A DNA stretch of 48,488 nucleotides from CAYWNA01 sp964459305 (GCA_964459305.1 CAYWNA010000080.1:1-48488); one strand, 5' to 3'. Shown: positions 26,165 through 35,290, numbered from the stretch's first letter. Translations and numbers: made by a program. Notes: generated from the sequence alone by a model not told the origin.

Positions 26165-26809
26165 CTACGGCAATGCCTCACGCAACTCTGCCAGATACTT
26201 GGCTGGATTCTCGTTCAACGAATCGATTTGACCTGCGTCGGCCAGTCGCACCAGAAGATTGGCCACCACGTAATCGACCGCCGATTTTCCCAGCGGCTTT
26301 CCGCTGACGATGCATTTCTTCAGCGGATAGCTTTTCTTCTGCTTCTCTATAACGGCGCGGTTCAACTTGGCGAAGGGTTTCGCGGGATCTTCTTGCAGCT
26401 TGTCCTGGCATTCGTAGCCGCAGACTCGAAACAGGCGGTTAAGGCAGACCTCGTTCAGCGCGTATGATCCCTCCAGCGCCTTGCCACACACGACGCATGT
26501 CTTGAGGGGGTAGACGTCTTGTTGTCTATCCGTGATTCGTTCATCGATCATGCGGATCCAGGACTGGGTGTCGCCTTCGAATTCCGAGTTGCATTCTTCT
26601 TTGCAGAGGCGAATTTCCCTTCCGAAGAAGTCTAGGATCACGGCGAGGTCATCAAGTATCTCATCACAAACGATGCACTTTTCCAAAGGAAACGGGTCGC
26701 CGACGTAGTCGTTACCCAGTGCCTCGGTCGTTGCCAATTGGCCGATGAGTGTTAGTGCGCCAAAGGCAACAAGACCACGTCGAAGGAAAGAAGAGCATCG
26801 TACATGCAT
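26165..26809 (-). CDS. Secreted Cys-rich protein with three YHS/TRASH-like units
   Basis: 214 residues from the ATG at 26809, which has AAGGAG 8 bases upstream. A signal peptide covers about the first 33 residues. Three consecutive units of about 55-60 residues follow: FPLEKCIVCDEIL, YPLKTCVVCGKAL and YPLKKCIVSGKPL. Units 1 and 2 keep two Cys pairs (CxxC and a later C-x3/4-C such as CKEEC and CGYEC), as in YHS/TRASH-type metal-binding treble-clef domains; unit 3 has lost three of the Cys and is probably structural. Metal binding in the periplasm is inferred. It lies 17 bases downstream of the start of paralogue B on the same strand and may form a unit with it. Confidence 0.72.
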   Translation of the reverse strand: MHVRCSSFLRRGLVAFGALTLIGQLATTEALGNDYVGDPFPLEKCIVCDEILDDLAVILDFFGREIRLCKEECNSEFEGDTQSWIRMIDERITDRQQDVYPLKTCVVCGKALEGSYALNEVCLNRLFRVCGYECQDKLQEDPAKPFAKLNRAVIEKQKKSYPLKKCIVSGKPLGKSAVDYVVANLLVRLADAGQIDSLNENPAKYLAELREALP

Positions 26810-26910
26810 TAGTTGGACTCCTTGATAGGCTTGCGTGATAGTTCGTCGCGTTATCAACGGACACTTCCAAAGTTATACCACCCGCGGCCAGGATTGACAC
26901 TTCTCCGCAT

Positions 26911-26974
26911 GTAGCCGAAGTCGCCAGACTTTGGTCCGCGCAGGGAAGAACCAAACTCTGGCGAGTTCGGCTAC
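26911..26974. repeat. 64-bp inverted repeat with 14-nt loop, copy 2
   Basis: Arms 26911-26935 and 26950-26974, complementary except at 2 of 25 positions, loop 14 bases. The arms match copy 1 (1365-1428) at all but one position, whereas the loop differs, so the arms are what is conserved. Confidence 0.88.
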
Positions 26975-27101
26975 AGGTCCGCTTGTCCGCGGGTGATACA
27001 TTTGATCGGCTGGTCCGAGCCAGCCCGCACATCGCAAGTATAGGTAGTCTTCGGGGCCCGATCTACTGCTCTGACCCTGAACCGATCGGGACCTCAGCGG
27101 C

Positions 27102-28337
27102 CTATCTGGCCTTCACATCGAAACAGTATAGGTTGGTGTCGTAGCGGAGCAGGAGGCGGCCGTCGATGATGACGGGGTGCGCCCAGCTTCGGCCTTCACC
27201 CTCGACCGAGAAACTGCCTCTAGTCTCGGGGCCTTCGGCGGCTGGCTCGATCAGCGAGATTTGGCCGCCGCCGTCCGCGAAGACATAAAGCAAACCATCG
27301 GCCCAACAAACTTGGCCAGCGCGCACGCGCTCCTGCCATTCGGTCTGGCCTGTTTTCATATCCACACAAGCCAGCCCGCGTCTGCTCTTGCCAAATGCGC
27401 ACCCATTGGCGACCACGTAATTGCCGGGGTGGCAGTTGAGATCTGAGTTCCGCCAAATCTCTTCGAAGGCCCACTCGCCCGCCTCGTGTTCGACCTTCAG
27501 GCACACGCTGCCTTTACCGTATCCCACGGCCCAGAACAGAAGCCCGTCGGCGTAGGCCGGCGTGGGAACGTTGGCCGTGTTGGGGGCCGCGAAATCGTGC
27601 TTGTGGATCAATTTGCCCGTCTTGGCGTCGACCACCAGCAGCCCGCTTTGCGAACCGTTGACGATGATCGTGTTGCCGCCTTCGGTAACGGTCATGCACG
27701 AACTGTAGCCGGCTGTCGCGGAGGCATCGGACTTCCAGGCGTCCTCGCCGGTCATCTTGTCGAGCGCCACAATGGCGTTTCGGCCGCCGGGAGTGATGAT
27801 GGCCAGACCGTCGAGGATCAACACGCTCTCGGCATACTGCCAACCGCCGACCTTGCCCCCCATCTCGGATTTCATGTGTCGCTGCCAGAGGATCCGGCCA
27901 TCGGCCGTGCTGTGGCAGGTGACTAGTCCACCGCCGCCCGTCAAATAGATGCGATCTTCGTCGATGGTGGGAGTGGACCGCGCGCCACCGTATTTGCGGT
28001 GGCTGCACTTGGGGCCCTGCTCGATTCGCCATTTTTCGTTGCCGTCGAGATCCAAGCAGATCAGCATCTGCATATCGTCAGAGTTGCCGGTGGTATACAC
28101 GCAGCCACCCGCCACGGCCATGGACGACCATCCGGGGCCCAGGTTATCGACCTTCCAGAGCAGCGGTGGGCCCGATTCGGGCCATTGCTTGAGCAGGCCA
28201 TTATCGGGCGAGTGACCGTCGCGGTTCGGGCCCAGGAATCCAGGCCAGTCGGCGGCGCGGGTGGGAGAGGAAGTCAGGCAAAGCCCAAGCAGCAGGGCAG
28301 CGGCAAGGGCAGACATCGTAACGTCTCGCTTGTTCAT
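27102..28337 (-). CDS. Exported PQQ-like beta-propeller protein
   Basis: 411 residues from the ATG at 28337. Signal peptide MNKRDVTMSALAAALLLGLC, cleavage near AADWPGFLGP. About seven propeller blades follow with W-rich repeat ends (DLDGNEKWRIEQG, ADGRILWQRHM, DKMTGEDAWKSD, MKTGQTEWQERV). DWPGFLGPNRDG at the mature start is the standard entry of planctomycete PQQ_2/BamB-like proteins. No dehydrogenase residues were recognised, so a scaffold or ligand-binding role in the periplasm is more likely than catalysis. Confidence 0.87.
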   Translation of the reverse strand: MNKRDVTMSALAAALLLGLCLTSSPTRAADWPGFLGPNRDGHSPDNGLLKQWPESGPPLLWKVDNLGPGWSSMAVAGGCVYTTGNSDDMQMLICLDLDGNEKWRIEQGPKCSHRKYGGARSTPTIDEDRIYLTGGGGLVTCHSTADGRILWQRHMKSEMGGKVGGWQYAESVLILDGLAIITPGGRNAIVALDKMTGEDAWKSDASATAGYSSCMTVTEGGNTIIVNGSQSGLLVVDAKTGKLIHKHDFAAPNTANVPTPAYADGLLFWAVGYGKGSVCLKVEHEAGEWAFEEIWRNSDLNCHPGNYVVANGCAFGKSRRGLACVDMKTGQTEWQERVRAGQVCWADGLLYVFADGGGQISLIEPAAEGPETRGSFSVEGEGRSWAHPVIIDGRLLLRYDTNLYCFDVKAR

Positions 28338-28435
28338 GGAATGCTCACTTCGTATCGAGGGTGGTGGGAAAACCGTGGACAATGGAACGGGATTTGTCGT
28401 GTAGCGACAGTCGCGCGGTTTGATGATCGCTTCGG

Positions 28436-29545
28436 CTACTGTCGGAGGCCCAGTCCCAGGACTTGACTACAGTACTTGAGGCTCTCTTCTAAGTCAAACT
28501 TCTGCTGCGCCTGCTCCAACTCCTTCGACGCGGTGCCGGTTGGGCGTCCAGGTGGGATCTCAAACTTCTTACCACGCTTCGCCAGAGCGACAAAGCGAGC
28601 GAACTCATGCGCACGGGCTTTGGGGTATCTCGACCAGAACTCGGGCTTCAGATACTGCGCCTCGTTCGACCACTTGTAGGAGATGATTTCCAAGACAAAC
28701 GGCGTGCGCGGGCATAACTCTTGGAAACGTTTGATATACGCTTGCCAGTCCACGACGCCGTGCCCCATATTGGTCCAAATGCAGTGGGCGCCGTTCTCCG
28801 TCTCCCATATGGCAGTGTCTCGGATCCCGGTGGTGACAACATATGGTCCGAGGATCTCCAGGTTGACGATCGGATCTTCCAGAGTCCACGCGGCATTTCC
28901 TGGATCTATGGTCGCGCCGACAAAACTCGTGCCGGCGGTCTCGATCAGATTCACAAGCTCCCATGCCTGCATGTCGCCAGCGTGGTTTTCCACAGCGATC
29001 TTCACGTTTGCGTCTTGCGCTTCGCTCTTTACAGCCTTGAGAACTTTGACGGTTTCCTCGATGTGGCGATCGATGCCGCCGTCGCCGTCCCGGTCCCGCC
29101 GGCTACCGAGGTAGCATCGGGCAACGGAGGTACCAAGCCTCTTGGCTGTACGGACCAGGAGCCGCGCGTGGTCCTCGGCCTTGCCCCATTTTTTCTCATT
29201 GTACGATTTCGACGTAGGGCAAATGCTGCTCGTGCCGGCGTGCAGTTCGATCCCTGCCCGGTCGGCCTGCCCCCGAATCTCCTTCAAGTAGTCTTCATCG
29301 TGGCTTTCGTAGACCTCCAGATCAGACAGTAGCAGCGTGTCCACCTTCAGTGACGAAGCATACTCGATCAGTTGCGGTGCCTTCCAATCAAAGGCCCGGA
29401 TTGAAAAGTTGTCGAATCCCAGCTTGAGCCTTTCCGGATCGGCAAGGCCGAACCCGCGAACTGGGGCGATCAGATTCGCAGCACCCAAGGCCGCCAGCGA
29501 GGCCAAGAACCCTCGCCGATTCCACAATTCTGTTCGTTCAATCAT
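28436..29545 (-). CDS. Tat-exported sugar phosphate isomerase/epimerase-like protein
   Basis: 369 residues. The twin-arginine signal is NRRGFLASLAALGAANLI (about 9-26). The mature part has the xylose-isomerase-like TIM barrel: FDNFSIRAF, DTLLLSDLEVY, ELHAGTSSICP, IAVENHAG (Glu), GATIDPGNA (Asp), HCIWTNMGHG and FVLEIISY (Glu). A metal-dependent isomerase, epimerase or lyase on a sugar is likely, folded in the cytoplasm with its cofactor and exported. It is one of the many Tat-borne members of this family in planctomycetes; the substrate is not inferable. Confidence 0.87.
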   Translation of the reverse strand: MIERTELWNRRGFLASLAALGAANLIAPVRGFGLADPERLKLGFDNFSIRAFDWKAPQLIEYASSLKVDTLLLSDLEVYESHDEDYLKEIRGQADRAGIELHAGTSSICPTSKSYNEKKWGKAEDHARLLVRTAKRLGTSVARCYLGSRRDRDGDGGIDRHIEETVKVLKAVKSEAQDANVKIAVENHAGDMQAWELVNLIETAGTSFVGATIDPGNAAWTLEDPIVNLEILGPYVVTTGIRDTAIWETENGAHCIWTNMGHGVVDWQAYIKRFQELCPRTPFVLEIISYKWSNEAQYLKPEFWSRYPKARAHEFARFVALAKRGKKFEIPPGRPTGTASKELEQAQQKFDLEESLKYCSQVLGLGLRQ

Positions 29546-29660
29546 CTCTTTCTCCGGTTGTTCAGCTTGGTTTTCTCTTCCCTTCCGACCCGGGCTCTTT
29601 CGCCGCCTCCAAACGCTCGAACAGTTCTCTCTTGGTCGGTAATGGTAGCTGACCAGCGAT

Positions 29661-29855
29661 CTATTCTCCAGGTATGTATTCGATGAAACCGCGCCCGCCT
29701 TCGGACAAGTCGAGCATCTTGATTCTCATGCCCTCGGCAAAGCGTACCTTGAGCCACTCGAGTTTCTTCTGATACCCAGCAGCCTTCTTCCTGCTCATCA
29801 GGCAGAAGAACCCCGTCTTCTCAACGTTTTGCTCGTTCACCTCGATGATTTGCAT
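29661..29855 (-). pseudogene. N-terminal fragment of a GNAT-like acetyltransferase
   Basis: From the ATG at 29855 the frame reads MQIIEVNEQNVEKTGFFCLM and ends GGRGFIEYIPGE followed by a stop. I recognise this as the beginning of a GNAT family whose members continue directly with the acetyl-CoA-binding core, which is absent here. The gene is therefore cut at about 64 residues. The DNA upstream (29856-30088) has a minus-strand frame in another register (containing GKTRFDAIEDQWKAGRLRKG) that I do not recognise. Confidence 0.55.
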
Positions 29856-30088
29856 CCCACACGCCCTTCCGCAAACGACCTGCTTTCCACTGGTCCTCGA
29901 TGGCGTCAAACCGAGTCTTTCCGATAGGATACCGCGTTGTGCGGTGGACGGCGACGGGGAGGACATCCTCGACAATCTTGCCAGCTACGCGAAATGCGCA
30001 GAGGGATTGGGATTGATGGGCGAGAATTTCGCCACGAAATGGCTGCCAGGGCTCTTCTCTCAGGGGCAGTCCTGAAGCAACATACGAG

Positions 30089-31582
30089 CTATGCGGCTTT
30101 CTTGATCAAGCCGCTTGTCGAGCGCCCTTCGACGCCGTCGATCAGCAGCACTTGGCCATTCCAGCTCTCTACCAGCTCCCAGCCTACAACGTCCTGCTTC
30201 GTTTTGTAGTCGCCCCCTTTCGAGAGCACATCCGGGCGGATCGCCTCGAGCAACTCCTCCGGCGTATCCTCGTCGAAGACCACAACCGCATCGACGCTGG
30301 CCTGTGAGGCGACGATGTGCGTCCGGTCGGTCTCTGGCTGCAAAGGACGACTGGGGCCCTTCAAGCGACCGACCGAAGCATCACTGTTGACGCCAACGAT
30401 CAAGGCGTCGCCCAACGATCGGGACCGCTCCAGGTAGAGTACGTGGCCGACGTGCAACAAATCGAAACAGCCGTTGGTGAACACCACGCGTTTGCCTTGT
30501 TGCCGCAGGTCGGCGGCCAAGGCGGCTGCTTGCCGGCGCGTCATCACTTTGCGCTCGCAACCGGCCGGGACGCTTAGCGCTGCCAGAAGTTCTTCCGACG
30601 ACACCGCCGCCGCGCCAAACTTGCCAACTTTGACTCCCGCTGCCACGTTCGCCAGCCAGGTTGCCGTTCGCACATCGGCGCCCGCGGCCAGCGACAAAGC
30701 CAAGGCGGCGGAAACCACGTCGCCGGCGCCGGTCACGTCGACGAGTTCGTGAGGACGGGCAGGAAAATGCAGGCAATCGAGTTGGTCGCCAACGAGATCG
30801 CTACGGCGAGCCGCCAGCGTCATGCCTGCGGCGCCGCGCGTGACCAGCGTGTGTGTCGTTTGCAGGCGTTCGGCAAGACGCGATGCGACATCAAAGGCGC
30901 CTGCGTCATCGTCCAGCGACGCACCTGCGAATCTCTGTGCTTCGTAGCGATTTGGCTTGATCACCGTCGCGCCGCGATACTGGTCCCACGGCAGGGCCTT
31001 TGGATCCACGACGACAGGTGTCTTGCCCGCGGCCTCGATTGCCGCCCGGCAAACGGCTTCGGTCAGCACGCCCTTGGCGTAGTCGGACAGTACGATTGCG
31101 TCGGCCCAGCGACATACAGCGACCACACGATCGATCAATCGCCGCTCGACGTCGCCGGTTATGGCAAATCGTGATTCGCGGTCCAACCGGATGACCTGCT
31201 GGCAGCGGGCCACCACACGTGTTTTGCAGGTCGTGGGTCGCGCGTCGTCCACCACCACATCGTCGGCAGCAATGTGCAGCCGGCGGGCGATATCCGTCAG
31301 GCGTTCCCCATCCGTGTCGTCGCCTACGACACCAACCATTCTCACTTCAGCACCCAACTCGGCCAGACAGCGTGCGACGTTGGCGGCACCGCCAAGCTCG
31401 TATCGCTGGCTCGTCACTTCCAGCACGGGAACGGGAGCCTCGGGCGAAATCCGCTCGACGGGGCCGATCAGGTAGGCGTCGAGCATCACGTCGCCGATAA
31501 CTGCCACACGGCGTCCCGACATGGCGCCCAGCAGCGTCCGCACGTCGTCGGTGGTCGGTTCGGAGAATCCAGCGTTTTTCAT
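30089..31582 (-). CDS. hldE: Bifunctional heptose-7-phosphate kinase / heptose-1-phosphate adenylyltransferase
   Basis: 497 residues. The N-terminal PfkB-type kinase (about 1-340) has GDVMLDAYLIGPVERISPEAPVP-type start motifs, GGAANVA, and the catalytic VTGAGD (about 284). The C-terminal cytidylyltransferase-like domain (about 355-497) has FTNGCFDLLHVGH (about 369) and the ISSTK-like end (GRSTSGLIKK). It converts D-glycero-beta-D-manno-heptose 7-phosphate to the 1,7-bisphosphate and later adenylates heptose 1-phosphate to ADP-heptose for LPS inner core. 60 bases separate it from gmhA upstream; GmhB and HldD are not in the window. Confidence 0.95.
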   Translation of the reverse strand: MKNAGFSEPTTDDVRTLLGAMSGRRVAVIGDVMLDAYLIGPVERISPEAPVPVLEVTSQRYELGGAANVARCLAELGAEVRMVGVVGDDTDGERLTDIARRLHIAADDVVVDDARPTTCKTRVVARCQQVIRLDRESRFAITGDVERRLIDRVVAVCRWADAIVLSDYAKGVLTEAVCRAAIEAAGKTPVVVDPKALPWDQYRGATVIKPNRYEAQRFAGASLDDDAGAFDVASRLAERLQTTHTLVTRGAAGMTLAARRSDLVGDQLDCLHFPARPHELVDVTGAGDVVSAALALSLAAGADVRTATWLANVAAGVKVGKFGAAAVSSEELLAALSVPAGCERKVMTRRQAAALAADLRQQGKRVVFTNGCFDLLHVGHVLYLERSRSLGDALIVGVNSDASVGRLKGPSRPLQPETDRTHIVASQASVDAVVVFDEDTPEELLEAIRPDVLSKGGDYKTKQDVVGWELVESWNGQVLLIDGVEGRSTSGLIKKAA

Positions 31583-31599
31583 TTCGTCACCGCTTGGGT

Positions 31600-31620
31600 G
31601 GACGGATTAGCAATCCGTCC
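31600..31620. repeat. Palindrome between gmhA and hldE
   Basis: GGACGGATT, loop AGC, AATCCGTCC, a perfect 9-bp inverted repeat within the short gmhA-hldE gap. This string (with TAGGACGG... flanks) is a common dispersed element in planctomycetes. Transcription from gmhA must pass through it to reach hldE. Confidence 0.7.
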
Positions 31621-31642
31621 TACGGTTTTTGCGGCTGTGAGA

Positions 31643-32272
31643 TTAGCCGGCCTTGCGAGTCACCGTCGGCGCGTATCTGCCAATATGGTTGATGCGAGCA
31701 TGCACGTCGTTCAGGATCCAGTGGAACAGCAGCAGATGGATCGATTCGACCATGCCCATGTCGTCCAAGGGGATGTGGAGGCTGTTATGGCAGATCTCCA
31801 GCAGTTTCCCACCGCCGTAGCCGGTGATTCCCCACGTTCGCAACTCGTGACGATTCGCCCACTCGACCGCGTTCAGCACGTTGGGGCTATTTCCGCTGCC
31901 GCTGATGCCAATCAGCACGTCGCCCGGCGAGGCAAAGTTCTTCAATTGCTCGACGAATATCCGGTCAAACCCCTCGTCGTTTCCCCAGGCGAGGATATAG
32001 GGCGTATTGTCCGTCAGGCTCAGGACCTTAAGCCGCTTGACAGCATCATTAGTGAAGTCCTTCTCGTCGAGGGTGCTTTTTCCCAAGTCTTCGCACAAGT
32101 GGGATGAATTCGAGCCGCTACCCCCGTTTCCGCAAATGAACACAAAACGCTGGTCTTCGTAGGCGGAGTAGATCTCTTCGCCCAAACGCTCAACTTGGGC
32201 AACGTCGATCTTCGCGCACTCCTCGCTGCAACGATGAACGTACTCAAACGGCGTCAGATGCGCCCCTAACAT
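31643..32272 (-). CDS. gmhA: Phosphoheptose isomerase, SIS domain
   Basis: 209 residues from the ATG at 32272. The SIS domain has ICGNGGSGSNSSHLCEDLGK (about 44-63) and GISGSGNSPNVLNAV (about 110-124), the two phosphosugar-binding loops, and a C-terminal HLLLFHWILND with a likely metal-binding His. It converts sedoheptulose 7-phosphate to D-glycero-D-manno-heptose 7-phosphate, the step before HldE. Its position immediately upstream of hldE supports gmhA over other SIS proteins. Confidence 0.88.
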   Translation of the reverse strand: MLGAHLTPFEYVHRCSEECAKIDVAQVERLGEEIYSAYEDQRFVFICGNGGSGSNSSHLCEDLGKSTLDEKDFTNDAVKRLKVLSLTDNTPYILAWGNDEGFDRIFVEQLKNFASPGDVLIGISGSGNSPNVLNAVEWANRHELRTWGITGYGGGKLLEICHNSLHIPLDDMGMVESIHLLLFHWILNDVHARINHIGRYAPTVTRKAG

Positions 32273-32588
32273 CGATGTGTTCCTTACACGAGTCAGACTG
32301 CATTCACACACCACGAACGTCGTGCGTCCCGGGAGGGCGGAACGCTATCAGAATGCCTGTATCCGGACAAGAGTAATCGACGAACCCCAGTGATTCATTG
32401 ACTCGACGTCGTCCACTTCTGCAATATTTGGTCCCACCACGTTGCTCGTCAAATTTTTCCTCAATTTCCTGCTTTCGTTTATCCGAATTCTTTACCAAGC
32501 GGCACGTTAGAAACGTGCGCCACGTAGTGGCACCGCTAGCACATGACCAAGTCAGAAACGTCATTTCACAATTTCAGGTGCCTCGACC
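32273..32588. other. Divergent intergenic region, gmhA / methyltransferase
   Basis: About 316 bases between divergent genes, more A/T-rich than its surroundings (32440-32500). It must contain promoters for both directions, but I could not identify a convincing -35/-10 pair. No gene or repeat is seen. Confidence 0.4.
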
Positions 32589-33302
32589 ATGAGCCAATCC
32601 AGCAGTTCTTCGATTCCCAAAGGCCAGATCGCCACTTTCTATGAGCAACACCACAGCCGCGGCAGATATGAGTATTTGTTTGGGGACAGGAGACGCCGCG
32701 ATCTGCTCGTTCAACTAATCGGTAGAGGCAACCGTGTGCTCGATGTCGGCTGTCGCAGCGGCAACCTCACGAAATACTATTCCGCCGACAACAAAGTGGT
32801 GGGCGTTGATGTTGACCGTCGCGCTTTGGAGATCGTTCGGGAATCGCTGGGCTTGAAAGCCGAATGGGTGGACGTGGACTCGGAAGCTCTACCGTTTGAG
32901 GACAACTCCTTCGATGTCGTCGTGTGTACGGAGGTCATGGAGCATTTGCGATTTCCCGACAACGCGTTGGCGGAGATCGCCCGGGTGTTGCGGTCCGGTG
33001 GTCGGTTCATCGGCTCGGTGCCCAACGCATTCCGCCTACGCAACCGTCTGCGGTTCCTGGTAGGCAAACCAATCGAGCAAGACCCATCCCACTTGCGTTC
33101 CTACTCCGTTGAGCTTCTGCGAAGGGCTTTGGAACGCGACTTTGGAGATATTGAAATCCATCCCGTGTCCGGACATCTTCTCGGCGGCGGAAAGACCGGC
33201 ATCCCGGTGTTTGGATGGCTGCCGTTTCCGGTTCGCGCGTTGTACTGCCTGGATCTGGTCTTCGTAGCACAGGCAAGACGGCCGGCTGCACTTGCTGCGT
33301 GA
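32589..33302 (+). CDS. Class I SAM-dependent methyltransferase
   Basis: 237 residues. Motif I is RVLDVGCRSGNLTKYY (about 49-64), then GVDVDRRALE, DSEALPFEDNSFDVVVCTEV and EIARVLRSGGRFIGSVPN, the pattern of Methyltransf_11/UbiE-like enzymes. It sits at the edge of a polysaccharide gene region, so a sugar or lipid-carrier substrate is plausible but not shown. The end of the protein (about 205-237) lost similarity to typical folds and may be a short membrane-associating tail. Confidence 0.85.
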   Translation: MSQSSSSSIPKGQIATFYEQHHSRGRYEYLFGDRRRRDLLVQLIGRGNRVLDVGCRSGNLTKYYSADNKVVGVDVDRRALEIVRESLGLKAEWVDVDSEALPFEDNSFDVVVCTEVMEHLRFPDNALAEIARVLRSGGRFIGSVPNAFRLRNRLRFLVGKPIEQDPSHLRSYSVELLRRALERDFGDIEIHPVSGHLLGGGKTGIPVFGWLPFPVRALYCLDLVFVAQARRPAALAA

Positions 33303-33417
33303 AACAAACGAGTTGGCCGCGTGAGAGCGTTGTAACACGAGCGCATGGATGGTACCATCAGCAGCGCGGATGTTCCGCTCGCTATCAATGGATGGCTACG
33401 CGGTTACCCGGTAATAC

Positions 33418-34167
33418 ATGCAGCTGGCCAGGACCAAAGTGCGCCCGTTCAAACGCCTAAAAACCTGTCTAAGGTCCTTATCTTATTTGCTCCAGGGAAT
33501 GCCGCGTTTATCTGACTCGAAGATAACGAAGGGGCAAATCCAGGAATACGTTGGCAAACCCGATCCTACGATTCTAGAAATTGGCTGCAATGATGGCACG
33601 CACACCCTTTGGTTTCTCGAAATGTTCGAATCTCCAAGGGTCTTTTGTTTTGAACCAGATCCACGTGCCGTGAAGCGGTTCAAGGAAAAAGTCGGTCAAC
33701 GCCCCAATGTTAACTTGTCTGAGATGGCATTGAGCGACCGTATGGGCCGCGTGACATTTTACCAAAGCGGTGGCCATAGAAACAAAATGGAATCTGAGAC
33801 GATGCCCGAAGGATGGGACCAATCAGGCTCGATCAGAAAACCGAAGAGGCACCTTACAGCACACCCGCGGATAACATTCGACCAAAGCACAACCGTAGAG
33901 ACAACAACACTAGATGCTTGGTGCGATCAGCAAGGAATAGAAACGATCGATTTTGTCTGGATGGACGTTCAAGGTGCTGAGTTAGACGTTGTCCGAGGTG
34001 GTGAAGAGGCTCTTTCAAAGACGCGCTTCATATATACGGAGTACAGCAACAAGGAGCTCTATGAAGGCCAACTGACGCTCAAAGCCTTACTCAAACACCT
34101 CGATGGCTTTAAGGTCCTAAGTCTATATCCTGGCGATGTATTGCTCATGAACAAGCAGTTCAGCTGA
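33418..34167 (+). CDS. FkbM-family methyltransferase
   Basis: 249 residues. Motif I is TILEIGCNDGTHTLWFLEMF (about 51-70), followed by VFCFEPDPRAVKRF, the FkbM middle motif VETTTLDAWCDQQGI and DFVWMDVQGAELDVVRGGEE (Asp-Val-Gln/Glu-Gly). Such enzymes O-methylate sugars or polyketides. Its start is uncertain because a basic N-terminal stretch precedes the fold; MPRLSDSKITK about 27 residues later is an alternative. Base composition looks more A/T-rich than neighbouring genes, which could mark recent acquisition. Confidence 0.85.
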   Translation: MQLARTKVRPFKRLKTCLRSLSYLLQGMPRLSDSKITKGQIQEYVGKPDPTILEIGCNDGTHTLWFLEMFESPRVFCFEPDPRAVKRFKEKVGQRPNVNLSEMALSDRMGRVTFYQSGGHRNKMESETMPEGWDQSGSIRKPKRHLTAHPRITFDQSTTVETTTLDAWCDQQGIETIDFVWMDVQGAELDVVRGGEEALSKTRFIYTEYSNKELYEGQLTLKALLKHLDGFKVLSLYPGDVLLMNKQFS

Positions 34168-34245
34168 AATGCCCAATAGCACTGTAACTCAACCTCGCGC
34201 CGCTGACTACTTGATGCTGCCCGCACTCCAAGCCGCGTGTCACAG

Positions 34246-35175
34246 TCAAAGCCAGTCGACGTTCACGAGATAATCCAGCTCTGGAATGGCATCCTGGGCG
34301 AGGTCTTCGCGAGTGTAGAATTCTCTGTCGATCCAAAACGGCACCCGTCTCCCCCAGAAGGATCCAACCAGATAACGCGGATCATCTCGGCGCGTCTTGG
34401 ATGGAGGGACGATCACCTTGCTCGGGGCACCGAGGCCGTGCGCCGGTACATGGGTGAAGGTCGAACGAGGAGTCCCGATGATGATCGGGCAGCACGCCAG
34501 GGAAAACAGATCTTCGACCGGATTGACCTCCGAACAGTGCCCGTCGCCGTCGTGTCCGAACGTGCCCGTCTCCGTCCCAGTGATGACGGTAAATCTCGCC
34601 TTGAGGCTGCCAACTTCCTGTGCGGTCAGCCCGTTGTGTGACAGGTAGAACACGGGCGCGTCAAGTCCACGCTGGAGCTCTTCCATTACATGCTCGTACC
34701 ACCAGAACGGTATTGTCTGATTGCGCCCTGCTGAGTGGTCGTAGACATCCTGGCTTGAAGTCCGGAAATCTCCGCGACGAACATGCACACCGACAAACGG
34801 TCGTCCCGGGTATTCATGCGCCCGGCGGATGACGTGGCGACGTAGCCGAGGGTGAAGTCTCAGGCGGCGCATGGTTGGCAGAAATAGACGGTCGAGCGAA
34901 TCTGTCGGACCACCGTACATGCCACGAAAGATGAGAACCGCGTGTTTGCCCAACTCGGCAAATTCGGTCTCGTCCATATTCCCGATCTTTCGGCCCAACA
35001 GGCGATCGAACACAGAATAGGACGATCGGACTGTGCCGACGACATTCAGATAACGCAACTCGGGCCAAACGAGATGGACTTCATGACCGAAGTATTCCTG
35101 GACGCAGAAGCAGAAGGCCAGTGACTCAAGTCGGTTGCCAAGCCCACAGTATTTGGTCGAAATGATCTTGCGCAT
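34246..35175 (-). CDS. Fucosyltransferase-like glycosyltransferase
   Basis: 309 residues. ISTKYCGLGNRLESLAFCF (about 5-23) resembles the GxGNxL nucleotide-sugar entry of GT11/O-FucT-type enzymes, FVGVHVRRGDF (about 125-135) is their HxRxGD motif, and the late block LFSLACCPIIIGTPRSTFT matches the donor-binding end region (S/T-x-F/W). Likely transfers fucose (GDP-Fuc) or a related sugar onto a surface glycan. It converges with the FkbM gene and is separated from the methyltransferase gene upstream by the repeat at 35229-35290. Confidence 0.75.
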   Translation of the reverse strand: MRKIISTKYCGLGNRLESLAFCFCVQEYFGHEVHLVWPELRYLNVVGTVRSSYSVFDRLLGRKIGNMDETEFAELGKHAVLIFRGMYGGPTDSLDRLFLPTMRRLRLHPRLRRHVIRRAHEYPGRPFVGVHVRRGDFRTSSQDVYDHSAGRNQTIPFWWYEHVMEELQRGLDAPVFYLSHNGLTAQEVGSLKARFTVITGTETGTFGHDGDGHCSEVNPVEDLFSLACCPIIIGTPRSTFTHVPAHGLGAPSKVIVPPSKTRRDDPRYLVGSFWGRRVPFWIDREFYTREDLAQDAIPELDYLVNVDWL

Positions 35176-35228
35176 CGTGGAATTCCTGAATGGCAGATTC
35201 GAGGCATGACAATGCGGCGGTCGTTAGG

Positions 35229-35290
35229 GTAGCTGAATTCGCAAGAATTCAGAGCCATCCGCGATCCTGAATTCTTGCGAATTCAGTTAC
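35229..35290. repeat. 62-bp inverted repeat with 14-nt loop, diverged copy 3
   Basis: Arms 35229-35252 and 35267-35290 are 24 bases with one mismatch and contain two GAATTC sites per arm; the loop is 14 bases. The arm start (GTAGCTGAATTCGCAAGAAT) shares the GTAGC-GAA-TCGC-AGA skeleton with copies 1 and 2, but the interior has changed on both sides, so the pairing has been kept. Confidence 0.85.
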
